This document shows positions 1 through 9,094 of a DNA stretch of 64,000 bases, one piece after another. The stretch is from assembly GCF_002927275.1 (NCBI RefSeq), contig NZ_PRKW01000002.1, positions 186,001-250,000 on the forward strand. Reading direction: 5' to 3'. Position 1 is the first letter of the stretch; every line of letters starts with the position of its first letter. This stretch comes from Arthrobacter pityocampae. GTDB taxonomy: Bacteria > Actinomycetota > Actinomycetes > Actinomycetales > Micrococcaceae. The notes beneath the pieces were generated by a model. It was not told where the DNA came from. It did no database searches and saw only the letters and a list, made by a program, of their open reading frames with translations. The translations under genes were made by a program, and so were the position numbers.

Positions 1-573
1 GTCCTCGCCTGGACGGTCGACGACGGATCGGACGGCGAGGTGATCCGGCGCTACCTCGAGTTCGCGCGCACGAGCGGCACCCGGCTGACCTTCTTCCTCA
101 ACGGGTGCTACCCCGGGTGGTCGGAGCACGCGGCGCTGCTCCGGCCCCTGGTCGACTCCGGCCAGATCCAGCTCGGCAACCACACCTGGTCCCATGCCGA
201 TCTCACCAGCCTCGACGATGCAGGGGTCGTCGCCGAGCTGCAGCGCAACCACGACTTCATCGTCTCCACGTTCGGCGTGGATCCCCGTCCGTACTACCGC
301 CCCCCGTACGGTTATCGCGACGCACGGACGGATGCGGCGGCCGCGTCCATCGGGTACACCTCCCCCGTCATGTGGTACGGGTCGCTGGCCGACTCGGAGC
401 ACCGCCCCGAGCAGGAGATCCTCGGCCTGGCCGGTGAGTGGTTCCTGCCCGCCCACATCGTGATCGGGCACCTGAACTTCCTGCCCGTGACCCGCGTGTT
501 CCAGCAGCTGGAGCAGCTGCTCGCCGACCGCGGGCTCACCGCGGTCACCCTCGACGACGTCTTCCAGGCCTGA
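1..573 (+). CDS. Polysaccharide deacetylase (NodB domain), 5' end outside window
   Basis: The frame is open from base 1, so the true start lies upstream and 190 codons are visible. The NodB deacetylase motifs appear in order: TVDDG at residues 5-9 (catalytic and metal Asp), N-H-T-W-S-H at 60-65 (the metal-binding H-x3-H), RPPYG at 100-104, and a late IGHLNF with His at about 158. The family removes N-acetyl groups from chitin, peptidoglycan or similar polymers, usually outside the cell. Because the N-terminus is missing I cannot tell whether there is a signal peptide. A GTG at 40 is in frame but would remove the first motif, so it is not the start. The substrate is unknown. Confidence 0.85.
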   Translation, partial: VLAWTVDDGSDGEVIRRYLEFARTSGTRLTFFLNGCYPGWSEHAALLRPLVDSGQIQLGNHTWSHADLTSLDDAGVVAELQRNHDFIVSTFGVDPRPYYRPPYGYRDARTDAAAASIGYTSPVMWYGSLADSEHRPEQEILGLAGEWFLPAHIVIGHLNFLPVTRVFQQLEQLLADRGLTAVTLDDVFQA

Positions 574-725
574 TCCCGCCCCGCTGGGGCGCCGGCCGGC
601 GACCCCGTGGATCCGCCGGGAGGCGACCTCCTGGCCTGCCAGGGACGAAAGCCTCTGATCACACCTCGTGCCCGGGTCGAGGATCGAGCCAGAGACCGGC
701 GTGATCGTGCCGTTAGTGAGGGAAG

Positions 726-1439
726 ATGGTCGAGTTCCTGGACAGGACCGACGCCGGACGGCGGCTGGGAGACAGACTCACCGCGCTCCGGGGTCAGGAC
801 GTCGTGGTGCTGGGGTTGCCCCGCGGCGGGGTGCCCGTCGCCTTCGAGGTCGCGAAGGCGCTCGATGCGCCCCTGGACGTGATCGTGGTGCGGAAGCTGG
901 GAGTGCCGTACCAGCCGGAACTCGCGATGGGCGCCATCGGTGAGAACGGCGCGCGGATCCTCGATTCGCATGTCCTCTCGCGGGCCCACGTCCGGGAGGA
1001 GGACCTGGGCACGGTGGAGAGGGAGCAGCGCAGCCTCCTGGAGCGGCGCCTGGCCCGGTACCGGCGAGGGAGGACCCGGGTAGATGTCCGCGGGCGCACC
1101 GTCGTCGTGGTCGACGACGGCATCGCCACCGGCTCCACGGCACGGGTGGCGTGCCTCGTGGCCCGGCGGCTCGGTGCGGCACGCGTGATCCTGGCGGTGC
1201 CGGTGGCGCCGGCCCGCACCGCTGCCTCGTTCACCGAGGCGGACGAGGTCGTCTGCCTGGCGTCACCACGCGGCTTCCAGTCGGTGGGCCGCTACTACCG
1301 GGACTTCTCGCCCACGCAGGACGACGACGTCGTGCGGCTGCTCGACGCCGCCGCCCGCCCGGTGCAGCACCCCGGGCGGCCGCGGAGCCGCACGCCTCCG
1401 GCTCCGCCGTCGTCGTGCGGGGAGGCCGGCCTGCCCTGA
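726..1439 (+). CDS. Phosphoribosyltransferase family protein
   Basis: The product has 237 residues. The type I PRTase fingerprint is clear: a hydrophobic strand, two acidic residues and then a T-G-S-T loop (VVVVDDGIATGSTA, residues 126-139), which binds the ribose-5-phosphate of PRPP. An early G-L-P-R-G-G at 30-35 is the usual pyrophosphate-binding turn. Stand-alone proteins of this type are common in actinobacteria and their base substrate is mostly unknown. The C-terminal 25 residues are Pro/Arg/Ser rich and probably disordered. It is a lone gene with about 150 bp of non-coding DNA before it and 87 bp after. Family assignment is firm; the substrate is not known. Confidence 0.85.
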   Translation: MVEFLDRTDAGRRLGDRLTALRGQDVVVLGLPRGGVPVAFEVAKALDAPLDVIVVRKLGVPYQPELAMGAIGENGARILDSHVLSRAHVREEDLGTVEREQRSLLERRLARYRRGRTRVDVRGRTVVVVDDGIATGSTARVACLVARRLGAARVILAVPVAPARTAASFTEADEVVCLASPRGFQSVGRYYRDFSPTQDDDVVRLLDAAARPVQHPGRPRSRTPPAPPSSCGEAGLP

Positions 1440-1526
1440 GGCGGGCTCCTGTCGACAAGGCCCAGGCCCACGGCTCCGGGGCCCTGGACTCCACCCACGG
1501 AGCCACCGACACTGCAGGAGGATCAC

Positions 1527-2273
1527 ATGGAACGGGTCATCGACAAGGTAGCGCTGGTCACCGGCGGCGCACGCGGCATCGGAGCCGCTGTGGCAGCCCG
1601 GCTGCACGGAGAAGGAGCAAGGGTCGTCATCGGCGACATCCTCGACGACGCCGGAGCGGAGACGGTCGAACGAATCGGCTCCGGCGCTCTCTGCGTCCAC
1701 CTCGACGTGACCGATCCGCAGGACTGGGAGAACGCAGTGGCCGCCGCCGTCGACGCGTTCGGCGGCCTGGACATCCTGGTGAACAACGCGGGCATCGTGG
1801 ACTTCGCTCCCATCGAGGAGTACACCCTGGAGCGGTGGAATGCTGTGATCGCCGTGAACCTGACGGGCACGTTCCATGGCATCAAGGCCGTCATCCCGGC
1901 GATGAAGCAGGCCCGACGCGGGTCGATCGTCAATATCTCCTCCATCGCGGGCATGCGGGGCTACGAGCAGATCCCCGCCTACACGGCCGCGAAGTTCGGC
2001 GTGCGTGGACTCACCAAGAGCGCGGCCCTGGATCTCGGCCCCCACCGCATCCGGGTCAACTCGGTCCACCCCGGCGTGATCTCCACGCCGATGACGGCCG
2101 ACATCGCGACGGACATGAGCCACGTGGCCCTCGGCCGCGTCGGCCACCCCGGGGAGGTCGCGGATCTCGTCCTGTACCTGGCGTCCGACGAGTCCTCGTT
2201 CGTCACGGGAGCCGAGTTCGTCATCGATGGCGGGGACACGGCCGGGACGGTGACGCGCAGCGACGGGAGCTAG
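1527..2273 (+). CDS. SDR oxidoreductase, 3-alpha/20-beta-hydroxysteroid dehydrogenase-like
   Basis: A 248-residue classical short-chain dehydrogenase. The NAD(P)-binding TGGARGIG is at 12-19, NNAG at 86-89, and the catalytic Ser139, Tyr152 and Lys156 (YTAAK) are all present, followed by H-P-G-V-I-S-T-P-M. As I recall the family, the sequence closely resembles mycobacterial FabG3 (Rv2002), a 3-alpha,20-beta-hydroxysteroid dehydrogenase, including the G-D-I-L-D stretch after the second strand (NAD rather than NADP preference) and the ASDESS...TGAEFV...DGG end. A strong AGGAGG lies 7 bases before the ATG. The true substrate could be another secondary alcohol. No neighbouring gene belongs to a steroid pathway. 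Confidence 0.85.
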   Translation: MERVIDKVALVTGGARGIGAAVAARLHGEGARVVIGDILDDAGAETVERIGSGALCVHLDVTDPQDWENAVAAAVDAFGGLDILVNNAGIVDFAPIEEYTLERWNAVIAVNLTGTFHGIKAVIPAMKQARRGSIVNISSIAGMRGYEQIPAYTAAKFGVRGLTKSAALDLGPHRIRVNSVHPGVISTPMTADIATDMSHVALGRVGHPGEVADLVLYLASDESSFVTGAEFVIDGGDTAGTVTRSDGS

Positions 2274-2601
2274 GCCGCGCGGTACCGCGAACCGCGATGT
2301 AACCTGCCCCTGATCATCTCCACGAACTCGAATCCCGAAGGGCGCGGGTGAGTGGTCCGAGGGGGCAGCGGAGGCTGCCGGGTTCGAGAGCGAGGACGCG
2401 CTCGAACCCTACACGCCGACGCCCCAGAGGACTGGACGGACCGGTGGGCCCAGGACGAGTCCAAGGACGGCTACGAGCACGTCAGCGGCATTGGGGGACG
2501 CGACCCACCTGTTCCACTAGCCCCTCGGGCTGCAGATCAAGGCCACCACGGACGGTGGGGCGGGGCGGGTCCGCCTCGCCCGCGCCGGAGCGACGGGAGG
2601 G
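2274..2601. other. Gene-free stretch with two adjacent hairpins
   Basis: These 328 bases separate the SDR from the end of glgA. I find no convincing gene. Two perfect hairpins sit side by side: GGCAGC/GCTGCC (2364-2379) and GGGTTCGAG/CTCGAACCC (2380-2388 with 2401-2409). Short open frames through 2410-2520 have actinobacterial-looking composition but no start with a ribosome site and no family I recognise; they may be decayed coding sequence. The hairpins could terminate transcription in either direction. Confidence 0.4.
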
Positions 2602-3795
2602 TCAGAGCACGCTGCGGTACACCCCGAGGGTCGTCTCCGCGATGGACCCCCAGTCGAAGTGCCGCTCCGCCCGCTGCCGGCCCGCGGCGCCCATCGCCGA
2701 CGCCCGCGCGGGGTCGGCGACGAGGGCGTTCAGCGCGGCGGCGAAGTCCTGGACGAAGCGTTCCGGGTCCAGCGGCGTCCCCGTGCCGTCCTGCACCTGG
2801 TCGAGGGGCACGAGGGTGCCGGTCACGCCGTCGTCGATCACCTCCGGGATGCCGCCGGTCGCCGACGCGACGACGGCTGCTCCGCAGGCCATCGCCTCGA
2901 GGTTCACGATCCCGAGGGGCTCGTAGATGGACGGGCACGCGAAGACCGTGGCGTGGCTCAGGATCTGGACGACCTCCCGGCGCGGCAGCATCTTCTCGAT
3001 GAGCACCACCGAGCCGCGCTTCTCCCGCAGCGCGGAGATCAGCACCTCGGTCTCGGCGGCCAGCTCCGGGGTGTCGGCGGCGCCGAGGCACAGGACGAGC
3101 TGCACGTCCGCCGGCAGGTGCGCGGCCGCGCGCAGCAGATACGGTACGCCCTTCTGCCGCGTGTTGCGGCCCACGAACACGACGCTGGGCCGGTCCGGGT
3201 CGATGCCGTGGGCGCGGAGGGCGTCGTCGTCCTCGTCGCGGGACCACTGGGCCACGTCGATCCCGTTGTGGACCACGTGGACCTTGCCGGGGTCGACGTC
3301 GGGGTAGCTGCGGAGGATGTCCGCCCGCATCCCCGCGGACACGGCGATGACGGCGGCCGCCGCCTCGTAGGAGGTCTTCTCCACCCAGGAGGACACCGCG
3401 TAGCCGCCCCCGAGCTGTTCGGCCTTCCAGGGGCGCAGCGGCTCGAGGCTGTGCGCGCTGAGGACGTGCGGGACGCCGTGCAGGAGCGACGCCAGGTGCC
3501 CGGCCATGTTGGCATACCAGGTGTGGGAGTGGACGAGGTCGGCACCCGCCATCGCCTCCAGCATCTGCAGGTCGGTGCCCAGGGTCTGGACGGCGGGATT
3601 GGCTCCGGCGAGGCCCTCCGGGACGCCGTAGGAGAGCACGGAGGCCCCGTGGTACTCGTCCGGTCGGGGCGCCCCGAATGCGTGGACCCGCAGGTCCACC
3701 TGCGGCGCGAGGACCCGGCTCAGCTCGGCGACGTGCACCCCCGCTCCACCGTAGATCTCGGGCGGGAACTCCTTGGTCACAATGTCTACTCGCAC
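2602..3795 (-). CDS. glgA: Actinobacterial glycogen synthase / maltose-1-phosphate synthase (GT4-like)
   Basis: A 397-residue glycosyltransferase with a GT-B fold. The donor-side YGGAG loop is at 15-19 (the counterpart of K-T-G-G-L in classical GlgA), GRNTRQKG at 209-216, and the E-x7-E nucleotide-sugar motif is formed by Glu292 and Glu300 (YEPLGIVNLEAM). The length and motifs match the Corynebacterium/Mycobacterium GlgA type. The mycobacterial member, GlgM, makes maltose-1-phosphate from ADP-glucose and glucose-1-phosphate rather than extending glycogen, so either reaction is possible. The start is GTG. It is transcribed divergently from glgC across 134 bp, which supports a shared role in ADP-glucose metabolism. 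Confidence 0.9.
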   Translation of the reverse strand: MRVDIVTKEFPPEIYGGAGVHVAELSRVLAPQVDLRVHAFGAPRPDEYHGASVLSYGVPEGLAGANPAVQTLGTDLQMLEAMAGADLVHSHTWYANMAGHLASLLHGVPHVLSAHSLEPLRPWKAEQLGGGYAVSSWVEKTSYEAAAAVIAVSAGMRADILRSYPDVDPGKVHVVHNGIDVAQWSRDEDDDALRAHGIDPDRPSVVFVGRNTRQKGVPYLLRAAAHLPADVQLVLCLGAADTPELAAETEVLISALREKRGSVVLIEKMLPRREVVQILSHATVFACPSIYEPLGIVNLEAMACGAAVVASATGGIPEVIDDGVTGTLVPLDQVQDGTGTPLDPERFVQDFAAALNALVADPARASAMGAAGRQRAERHFDWGSIAETTLGVYRSVL

Positions 3796-3929
3796 TCGTC
3801 CAACGTAGTGCAGTGTGACCTGTGTCCTCTAGTGTGAAGAAACCGGAAGGGTTCCGGACTGTGTTTCCGTACGCTGATCGACCACCCATCGAGCAGGCAG
3901 AACACTCAACGAAGAGCGGGGGGTCTGAA
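3796..3929. promoter_or_regulatory. Divergent glgA/glgC promoter region with a direct repeat
   Basis: This segment of 134 bases must carry both promoters. Two copies of AGTGTGA occur at 3812-3818 and 3831-3837, 19 bases apart from start to start, so they would lie on nearly the same face of the helix. This suits a shared regulator site, but the regulator is unknown. TAGTGT within the second copy could serve as a -10 for glgC. Confidence 0.35.
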
Positions 3930-5174
3930 GTGGCACCGAAGAAAGTACTTGCCGTCGTCCTGGCAGGCGGGGAAGGCAAACGCCTGATGCCGCTCACGGC
4001 GGACCGGGCCAAACCGGCCGTACCGTTCGCGGGCAGCTACCGGCTCATCGATTTCGCACTGTCGAACCTGGTCAACTCCGGCTACCTCCAGATCGTGGTA
4101 CTGACCCAGTACAAGTCCCACAGCCTCGACCGGCACATCTCGGAGACGTGGCGCATGTCCACCCTGCTGCGGAACTACATCGCGTCCGTCCCGGCGCAGC
4201 AGCGCCGCGGCAAGAGCTGGTTCCTGGGCAGCGCGAACGCCATCTACCAGTCCCTGAATCTCATCCACGACGCTCAGCCGGACATCGTCGTCGTGATCGG
4301 CGCGGATCACGTGTACCGCATGGACTTCGCGCAGATGGTCGACGCCCACGTGAAGAGCGGCGCGTCCGTCAGCGTCGCGGCGGTCCGCCAGCCCATGAAC
4401 CTCGTGGACCAGTTCGGCGTGATCGAGACGGACCCGGACGATCCCGGACGCATCGCGGCGTTCGTCGAGAAGCCGAAGAGCACTCCCGGCCTCCCGGACG
4501 ATCCGGACAGCTTCCTCGCCTCCATGGGCAACTACGTGTTCACCACCGATGCCCTCCTCAAGGCCCTCGAGGACGACGCCGCCCGCCTGGACACGAAGCA
4601 CGACATGGGCGGGGACATCATCCCCTACTTCGTGGAGCGCAACGACGCCGCGGTCTATGACTTCACGACCAACGAGATCCCGGGCTCCACGGACCGTGAC
4701 CGCCAGTACTGGCGCGACGTCGGCACGATGGACTCCTACTACGACGCCAACATGGACCTCATCTCGCCGCTGCCGCTGTTCAACCTGTACAACCTGCAGT
4801 GGCCCATCTACACCCGGCAGAGCGTCTCCCCGCCGGCGAAGTTCGTCCGCAGTTCCTCGGGACAGTCGGGTGAGGCCCACGACTCCATCGTCTCGGCGGG
4901 CGTCGTCGTGTCCGGCGGCGCCGTCCAGAGCTCCGTCCTGGCCACCGACGTGTTCATCGACGAGGCCGCGGAGGTGACCGGCTGTGTCCTCCTCGACAAG
5001 GTCCATGTCGGGGCCGGCGCCGTGGTGCGCCGGGCGATCATCGACAAGAACGTGCGCATCCCCGCCGGCGCGACGATCGGCGTCGACCCGGACCTGGACC
5101 GCCGCCGCGGCTTCGCCGTCACCGACTCGGGACTCACGATCGTCAGCAAGGGCCAGGTCGTCCCGCCGGGCTGA
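3930..5174 (+). CDS. glgC: Glucose-1-phosphate adenylyltransferase (ADP-glucose pyrophosphorylase)
   Basis: It makes ADP-glucose from ATP and glucose-1-phosphate, the committed step to glycogen and, in actinobacteria, maltosyl polymers. From the GTG at 3930 the product has 414 residues, the family norm. GGEGKRL at 13-19 is the nucleotidyltransferase loop, followed by the K-P-A-V-P-F segment, GADHVYRMD and FVEKP. The C-terminal third is a left-handed beta-helix with hexapeptide-like repeats (for example residues 355-400). An upstream in-frame codon at 3822 would add 36 residues with no family counterpart and would extend into the divergent promoter region, so I reject it. A strong hairpin follows the stop. 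Confidence 0.95.
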   Translation: MAPKKVLAVVLAGGEGKRLMPLTADRAKPAVPFAGSYRLIDFALSNLVNSGYLQIVVLTQYKSHSLDRHISETWRMSTLLRNYIASVPAQQRRGKSWFLGSANAIYQSLNLIHDAQPDIVVVIGADHVYRMDFAQMVDAHVKSGASVSVAAVRQPMNLVDQFGVIETDPDDPGRIAAFVEKPKSTPGLPDDPDSFLASMGNYVFTTDALLKALEDDAARLDTKHDMGGDIIPYFVERNDAAVYDFTTNEIPGSTDRDRQYWRDVGTMDSYYDANMDLISPLPLFNLYNLQWPIYTRQSVSPPAKFVRSSSGQSGEAHDSIVSAGVVVSGGAVQSSVLATDVFIDEAAEVTGCVLLDKVHVGAGAVVRRAIIDKNVRIPAGATIGVDPDLDRRRGFAVTDSGLTIVSKGQVVPPG

Positions 5175-5193
5175 TCCACCCGCACCCAGCGCT

Positions 5194-5235
5194 GGACGAG
5201 GACGCCCCCGGCATCGGCCGGGGGCGTCCTCGTCC
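5194..5235 (+). terminator. Terminator hairpin after glgC
   Basis: Perfect 19-bp inverted repeat (5194-5212 with 5217-5235) around an ATCG loop, starting 19 bases after the glgC stop. It has no T-run, as is common in high-GC actinobacteria. Confidence 0.8.
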
Positions 5236-5310
5236 GCCGTCCCCCCGGGCCCGGGCGGGCGTCACAGCCCCGGGCCCGGGGGCACGGCGGGCGCGTGGTT
5301 GAATGACCGG

Positions 5311-7938
5311 ATGGAGAACGAGAACCTGACCCGCGACGAGGCGGCCGCCCGCTCGGCCCTGCTGGAGACCGAGAGCTACACCGTCCACCTGGATCTCTCC
5401 CGCGCCCGGGACGCCGACGAGGACACGTACCCCACGACGACGACCGTGGTGTTCTCCTGCCGGGAACCGGGGGCGTCCACGTTCCTCGACTTCATCGGGG
5501 AGGTCACCGGCCTCGAGGTGAACGGGCGGGTCCTCGACCCGGCCACGGCCGGCGACGGCGCCCGCGTCCTGCTCCACGACCTCGCCGACCACAACACGGT
5601 GACGCTCACGGGCCGGGCCCGGTACAGCACCAGTGGCGAGGGACTCCACCGGTTCGTGGACCCCGCCGACGGCGAGACCTACCTGTACACGCAGTACGAG
5701 CCCGCCGACGCCCGCCGCGTCTTCGCGAACTTCGAGCAGCCGGACCTGAAGGCCACGTTCGCGTTCAGCGTCGTCGCGCCCGCCGACTGGACGGTCGCCT
5801 CCAACGGCGCGGAGACCGGCGTCGAGCCCCGGACCGGCGACTACGCCGAGGCCGGGGCCGCCACCCCGACGGCGCGCTGGACCTTCGCGCCCACGCGGCG
5901 CATCTCCACCTACATCACCACCGTGCTGGCGGGCCCCTACCACCGGGAGACCGACGCGTGGGCCGGGGCCGCGGGCACGGCCGGGGAGGGCCTCGAGGTG
6001 CCGCTGGCCCTGTACTGCCGCCGCTCCCTGGCGCCGTCCTTCGACGCGCCCGAGATCTTCGACACGACCCGGCGCGGGCTGGACTTCTTCCACGACCTCT
6101 TCGACTACCCCTACCCCTTCGGGAAGTACGACCAGGCGTTCGTGCCCGAGTACAACCTCGGGGCGATGGAGAATCCCGGGCTCGTGACCTTCACCGAGAA
6201 CTACGTGTTCCGGTCCGCGGCCACGGAGGCCCAGCGCGAGGCGCGGGCCAACACGATCATGCACGAGATGGCGCACATGTGGTTCGGCGACCTCGTGACG
6301 ATGTCCTGGTGGGACGACCTCTGGCTCAAGGAGTCCTTCGCCGACTACATGGGCGCCCTCGCCGTGGCGGAGGCCACGCGCTGGAGCACCTCGTGGGTCA
6401 GCTTCGCGAACCGCCGCAAGTCGTGGGCGTACGTGCAGGACCAGCTCCCGACGACGCACCCGATCGTCGCGGACATCCCCGACCTCGAGGCCGCCAAGCA
6501 GAACTTCGACGGCATCACCTACGCGAAGGGCGCCTCCGTGCTCAAGCAGCTCGTGGCCTTCGTGGGCCGCGAGGACTTCACGGCCGCCGCACGGCAGTAC
6601 TTCCGCAAGCACGAGTACCGGAACACGACGCTCGCCGACCTCCTCGACGTGCTGTCCGTTGCGACGGGGCGGGACCTCGCCGCGTGGTCGCGGTCCTGGC
6701 TCCAGACCTCGGGCGTCCCCGCCCTGACCGCCGAGGTCACGGCCGACGGCGGCGTCCTCACGGGGGTGACGATCGTCCAGGACGCCGTGGACCCGGTGAC
6801 GGGCCGGGACGAGCCCCGGTCGCACCGCATCCGGGTGGGCCTGTACTCCTTCGACGCCGACGGGTGGCTCGTGCGGACCCACGCCGAGGCGGTCACGGTC
6901 GACGGCGGGCGGACCGCCGTCCCGGCGCTCGCCGGGACGGCCCAGCCGGACCTCCTGCTGGTCAACGACGACGACCTCACCTATGCCAAGCTCTCCTTCG
7001 ACGAGCGGTCCCTCGCCACGCTGCTGACCTCCGTCCACCGGTTGCAGGACCCCCTGGCCCGGGCCACGTGCCTCACCGCCCTGTGGTCCAGCACGAGGGA
7101 CGCCCGCCTGCCGGTCGGCGCCTACCTGTCCGCCGTGATGCTCGCGGCGCCGGCGGAGAGCGGGGTGGGCGTGCTGCAGGTCCTGCTGGCCAACGCCCAC
7201 ACCGCGATCGAGCGCTTCTCCCCCGCCCGGGAGCGCCCGGCGCTGCGCGAGCGGCTGAGCGGTTTCCTGGCGGACGGCCTCCGGGCCGCCGCCGCGGGAT
7301 CGGACCTCCAGCTCGCCTGGGCCAGGGCCCTCGCAACCACCGCCCGCAGCGCCGGGCGTGCCGCCGACGTCGTCCGCGCCGTGCTCGACAGCGATGAGCG
7401 GATCGACGGCCTGCGCCTCGACGCAGACCTCCGCTGGTCCTTCCTGCAGGGACTCGCCGCGCAGCAGCGCGTCCTGCCCGGCGAACTCGAGGCCGAGCGG
7501 GCCGCGGATCCGACGGCGTCGGGCCGGGTGGGCTTCACCCTCGCCTCCGCGGCGCTCCCCGACGCGGCCATCAAGAAGGTCACGTGGGACGAGGCCCTGC
7601 ACGGCGACCGGCTCTCGAACGAGCTGCTCAGCGCCGCGATCGAAGGGTTCCTGCTCGGCCCGCACGACCTCCTCGACCCGTACCGGGAGCCCTACTTCGA
7701 GGCGCTCCGCGGAGTCTGGGCGACCCGGGGCATCGAGATGGCGGGCAGGATCGTCCGCGGCCTGTACCCGGGGCACCAGGATCTCGACGGCGCGCCCGAC
7801 GAGCACGCTGTGGTGCTGCGGACGGACGCCTGGCTGGACGCCAACCGCGACGCCCCGGCGGCCCTGCTCCGCATCATCGTCGAGGAACGCGACCATCTCC
7901 TGCGGGCACTGCGGGCGCAGGCTCAGGGCACGCGGTAG
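5311..7938 (+). CDS. pepN: Aminopeptidase N (M1 family zinc peptidase)
   Basis: The product has 875 residues from the ATG at 5311. Upstream codons remain open but overlap the glgC region and its terminator, and the family starts here. The M1 signatures are complete: GAMEN at 284-288 (recognises the free N-terminus), HEMAH at 318-322 with the third zinc ligand Glu341 (HExxH-x18-E), and a downstream Tyr region. It removes N-terminal residues from peptides in the cytoplasm; the C-terminal ERAP1-like helical domain spans roughly residues 540-860. A TTGAAT hexamer sits 6 bases before the ATG, so the mRNA may be leaderless. Its 3' end overlaps the convergent lipoate ligase gene by 16 bp. Confidence 0.95.
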   Translation: MENENLTRDEAAARSALLETESYTVHLDLSRARDADEDTYPTTTTVVFSCREPGASTFLDFIGEVTGLEVNGRVLDPATAGDGARVLLHDLADHNTVTLTGRARYSTSGEGLHRFVDPADGETYLYTQYEPADARRVFANFEQPDLKATFAFSVVAPADWTVASNGAETGVEPRTGDYAEAGAATPTARWTFAPTRRISTYITTVLAGPYHRETDAWAGAAGTAGEGLEVPLALYCRRSLAPSFDAPEIFDTTRRGLDFFHDLFDYPYPFGKYDQAFVPEYNLGAMENPGLVTFTENYVFRSAATEAQREARANTIMHEMAHMWFGDLVTMSWWDDLWLKESFADYMGALAVAEATRWSTSWVSFANRRKSWAYVQDQLPTTHPIVADIPDLEAAKQNFDGITYAKGASVLKQLVAFVGREDFTAAARQYFRKHEYRNTTLADLLDVLSVATGRDLAAWSRSWLQTSGVPALTAEVTADGGVLTGVTIVQDAVDPVTGRDEPRSHRIRVGLYSFDADGWLVRTHAEAVTVDGGRTAVPALAGTAQPDLLLVNDDDLTYAKLSFDERSLATLLTSVHRLQDPLARATCLTALWSSTRDARLPVGAYLSAVMLAAPAESGVGVLQVLLANAHTAIERFSPARERPALRERLSGFLADGLRAAAAGSDLQLAWARALATTARSAGRAADVVRAVLDSDERIDGLRLDADLRWSFLQGLAAQQRVLPGELEAERAADPTASGRVGFTLASAALPDAAIKKVTWDEALHGDRLSNELLSAAIEGFLLGPHDLLDPYREPYFEALRGVWATRGIEMAGRIVRGLYPGHQDLDGAPDEHAVVLRTDAWLDANRDAPAALLRIIVEERDHLLRALRAQAQGTR

Positions 7939-8999
7939 AGCCACTCCTCGGTGCCGAACTTCTGCTCCACCAGCGTCTCGGCGCGGCGGAGGTCGTCATC
8001 CGAGAGGGAGGACTCCACCGCTCCGTAGCGCTCGCGGAAGGTCTCCAGCAGAACCCCGATGATCTCCTCGCGGGCCAGACCGGTCTGGCGGCGCAGGGGG
8101 TCAACGCGCTTCTTGGCGCTCTTCGTCCCCTTGTCGGACATCTTCTCCCGCCCGATGCGCAGCACCTCGAGCATCTTGTCGGCATCGATGTCGTAGCTCA
8201 TGGTCACGTGGTGCAGCATCCCTCCGTTCGCGAGCCGCTTCTGGGCCGCGCCGCCGATCTTGCCGACCTCCGTGGCGATGTCGTTCAACGGCTGGTACCA
8301 GGCCTGGATGCCGAGCCGCTGCAGTGCCTCCATGACCCAGGCGTCGAGGAACGGGTACGAGTCGGCGAAGCTCATGCCGTCCACCAGCGACTGCGGCACG
8401 TAGAGGGAGTACGTGATGGCGTTGCCGTGCTCCATGAACATGGCGCCGCCGCCGCTGATCCTGCGCACCACCGTGACCCCGTGCCGCTCGGCTCCCCCGG
8501 GGTCCACCTCGTTGCGCACGGACTGGAAGCTGCCGATCACCACGGACGGCGCCTGCCATTCCCAGAAGCGGAGGGTCGGGTTGCGGGAGCCGGCGCCGAC
8601 GTCGTGGGTGAGGACCTCGTCCATGGCGACGTGCATGGCCGTGGGCAGCGGCGTGGGAGGGATGATCTCCCATCGGTGGTCCGCGAAGCCCGACGCCCGG
8701 CCGAGGGCGCGGCGGACCGCGGTGGCGATGGCCGCCGGCGAGAAGCCGAAGAGGACGGCCGACGGGTCGAGGCGCCGGGTGATCGCCGCGGCGAGCTCGC
8801 CGGGCGGGGTGTCCTCGGGGAGGCCCTCCAGTGCCGCGTTGATGTCGAGCAGCGCCTCGTCGGGTTCGAGGAAGAAGTCCCCGTTGACCGAGACGTGCGC
8901 GAGGCGCCCGTCCTCCACGGTGAGGTCCACCGCGGTGAGCTTGCCGCCCGGGGTCTTGTACTCGCCGTGCAGGCGCCCGGCCTCCTGTGCCTGGTCCAT
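7923..8999 (-). CDS. Lipoate--protein ligase family protein with N-terminal accessory domain
   Basis: A 358-residue protein with two parts. Residues 10-100 (PGGKLTAVDLTVEDG...NGDFF) resemble the small accessory domain that in E. coli LplA is C-terminal and in Thermoplasma is the separate LplB. Residues 110-350 are the catalytic fold, with the lipoyl-AMP loop RRISGGGAMF at 179-188 and the conserved lysine at 247 (VGKIGGAAQKR). The likely role is attaching lipoate or a related acid to carrier proteins such as E2 or GcvH. A ligase or transferase acting on octanoate is an alternative. GGAAGG lies close before the ATG at 8999. The domain order is swapped relative to LplA. Confidence 0.75.
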   Translation of the reverse strand: MDQAQEAGRLHGEYKTPGGKLTAVDLTVEDGRLAHVSVNGDFFLEPDEALLDINAALEGLPEDTPPGELAAAITRRLDPSAVLFGFSPAAIATAVRRALGRASGFADHRWEIIPPTPLPTAMHVAMDEVLTHDVGAGSRNPTLRFWEWQAPSVVIGSFQSVRNEVDPGGAERHGVTVVRRISGGGAMFMEHGNAITYSLYVPQSLVDGMSFADSYPFLDAWVMEALQRLGIQAWYQPLNDIATEVGKIGGAAQKRLANGGMLHHVTMSYDIDADKMLEVLRIGREKMSDKGTKSAKKRVDPLRRQTGLAREEIIGVLLETFRERYGAVESSLSDDDLRRAETLVEQKFGTEEWLYRVP

Positions 9000-9023
9000 C
9001 AGTGCCTTCCGTGGTGCGTTAAC

Positions 9024-9060
9024 CGGAAGAAGCCACGCCGGGTGGGCGTGGCTTCTTCCG
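9024..9060 (-). terminator. Terminator hairpin after rpmE2
   Basis: Perfect 16-bp stem (9024-9039 with 9045-9060) and a 5-base loop, 35 bases beyond the rpmE2 stop. It lies just upstream of the ligase gene on the same strand, so the two are probably separate transcription units. Confidence 0.75.
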
Positions 9061-9094
9061 TCGGACGGTGGGTCCGGTGCTCGAGGGAGCGGGA

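Noticed and set aside
2340-2430. tRNA-like stretch with a GGGTTCGAG segment
   Set aside because: The apparent anticodon stem has a 4-base loop, the T-arm does not close as GGTTCGAATCC, and there is no consistent acceptor stem.
3822-3929. Upstream start for glgC at 3822
   Set aside because: It adds 36 residues without family counterpart and lies in the divergent promoter region; GTG 3930 gives the normal length.
5143-7944. Very long open frame on the minus strand opposite pepN
   Set aside because: It is a mirror of the GC-rich pepN codons; composition is Arg/Gly/Val-rich with no family, no ribosome site, and it runs through the glgC terminator.
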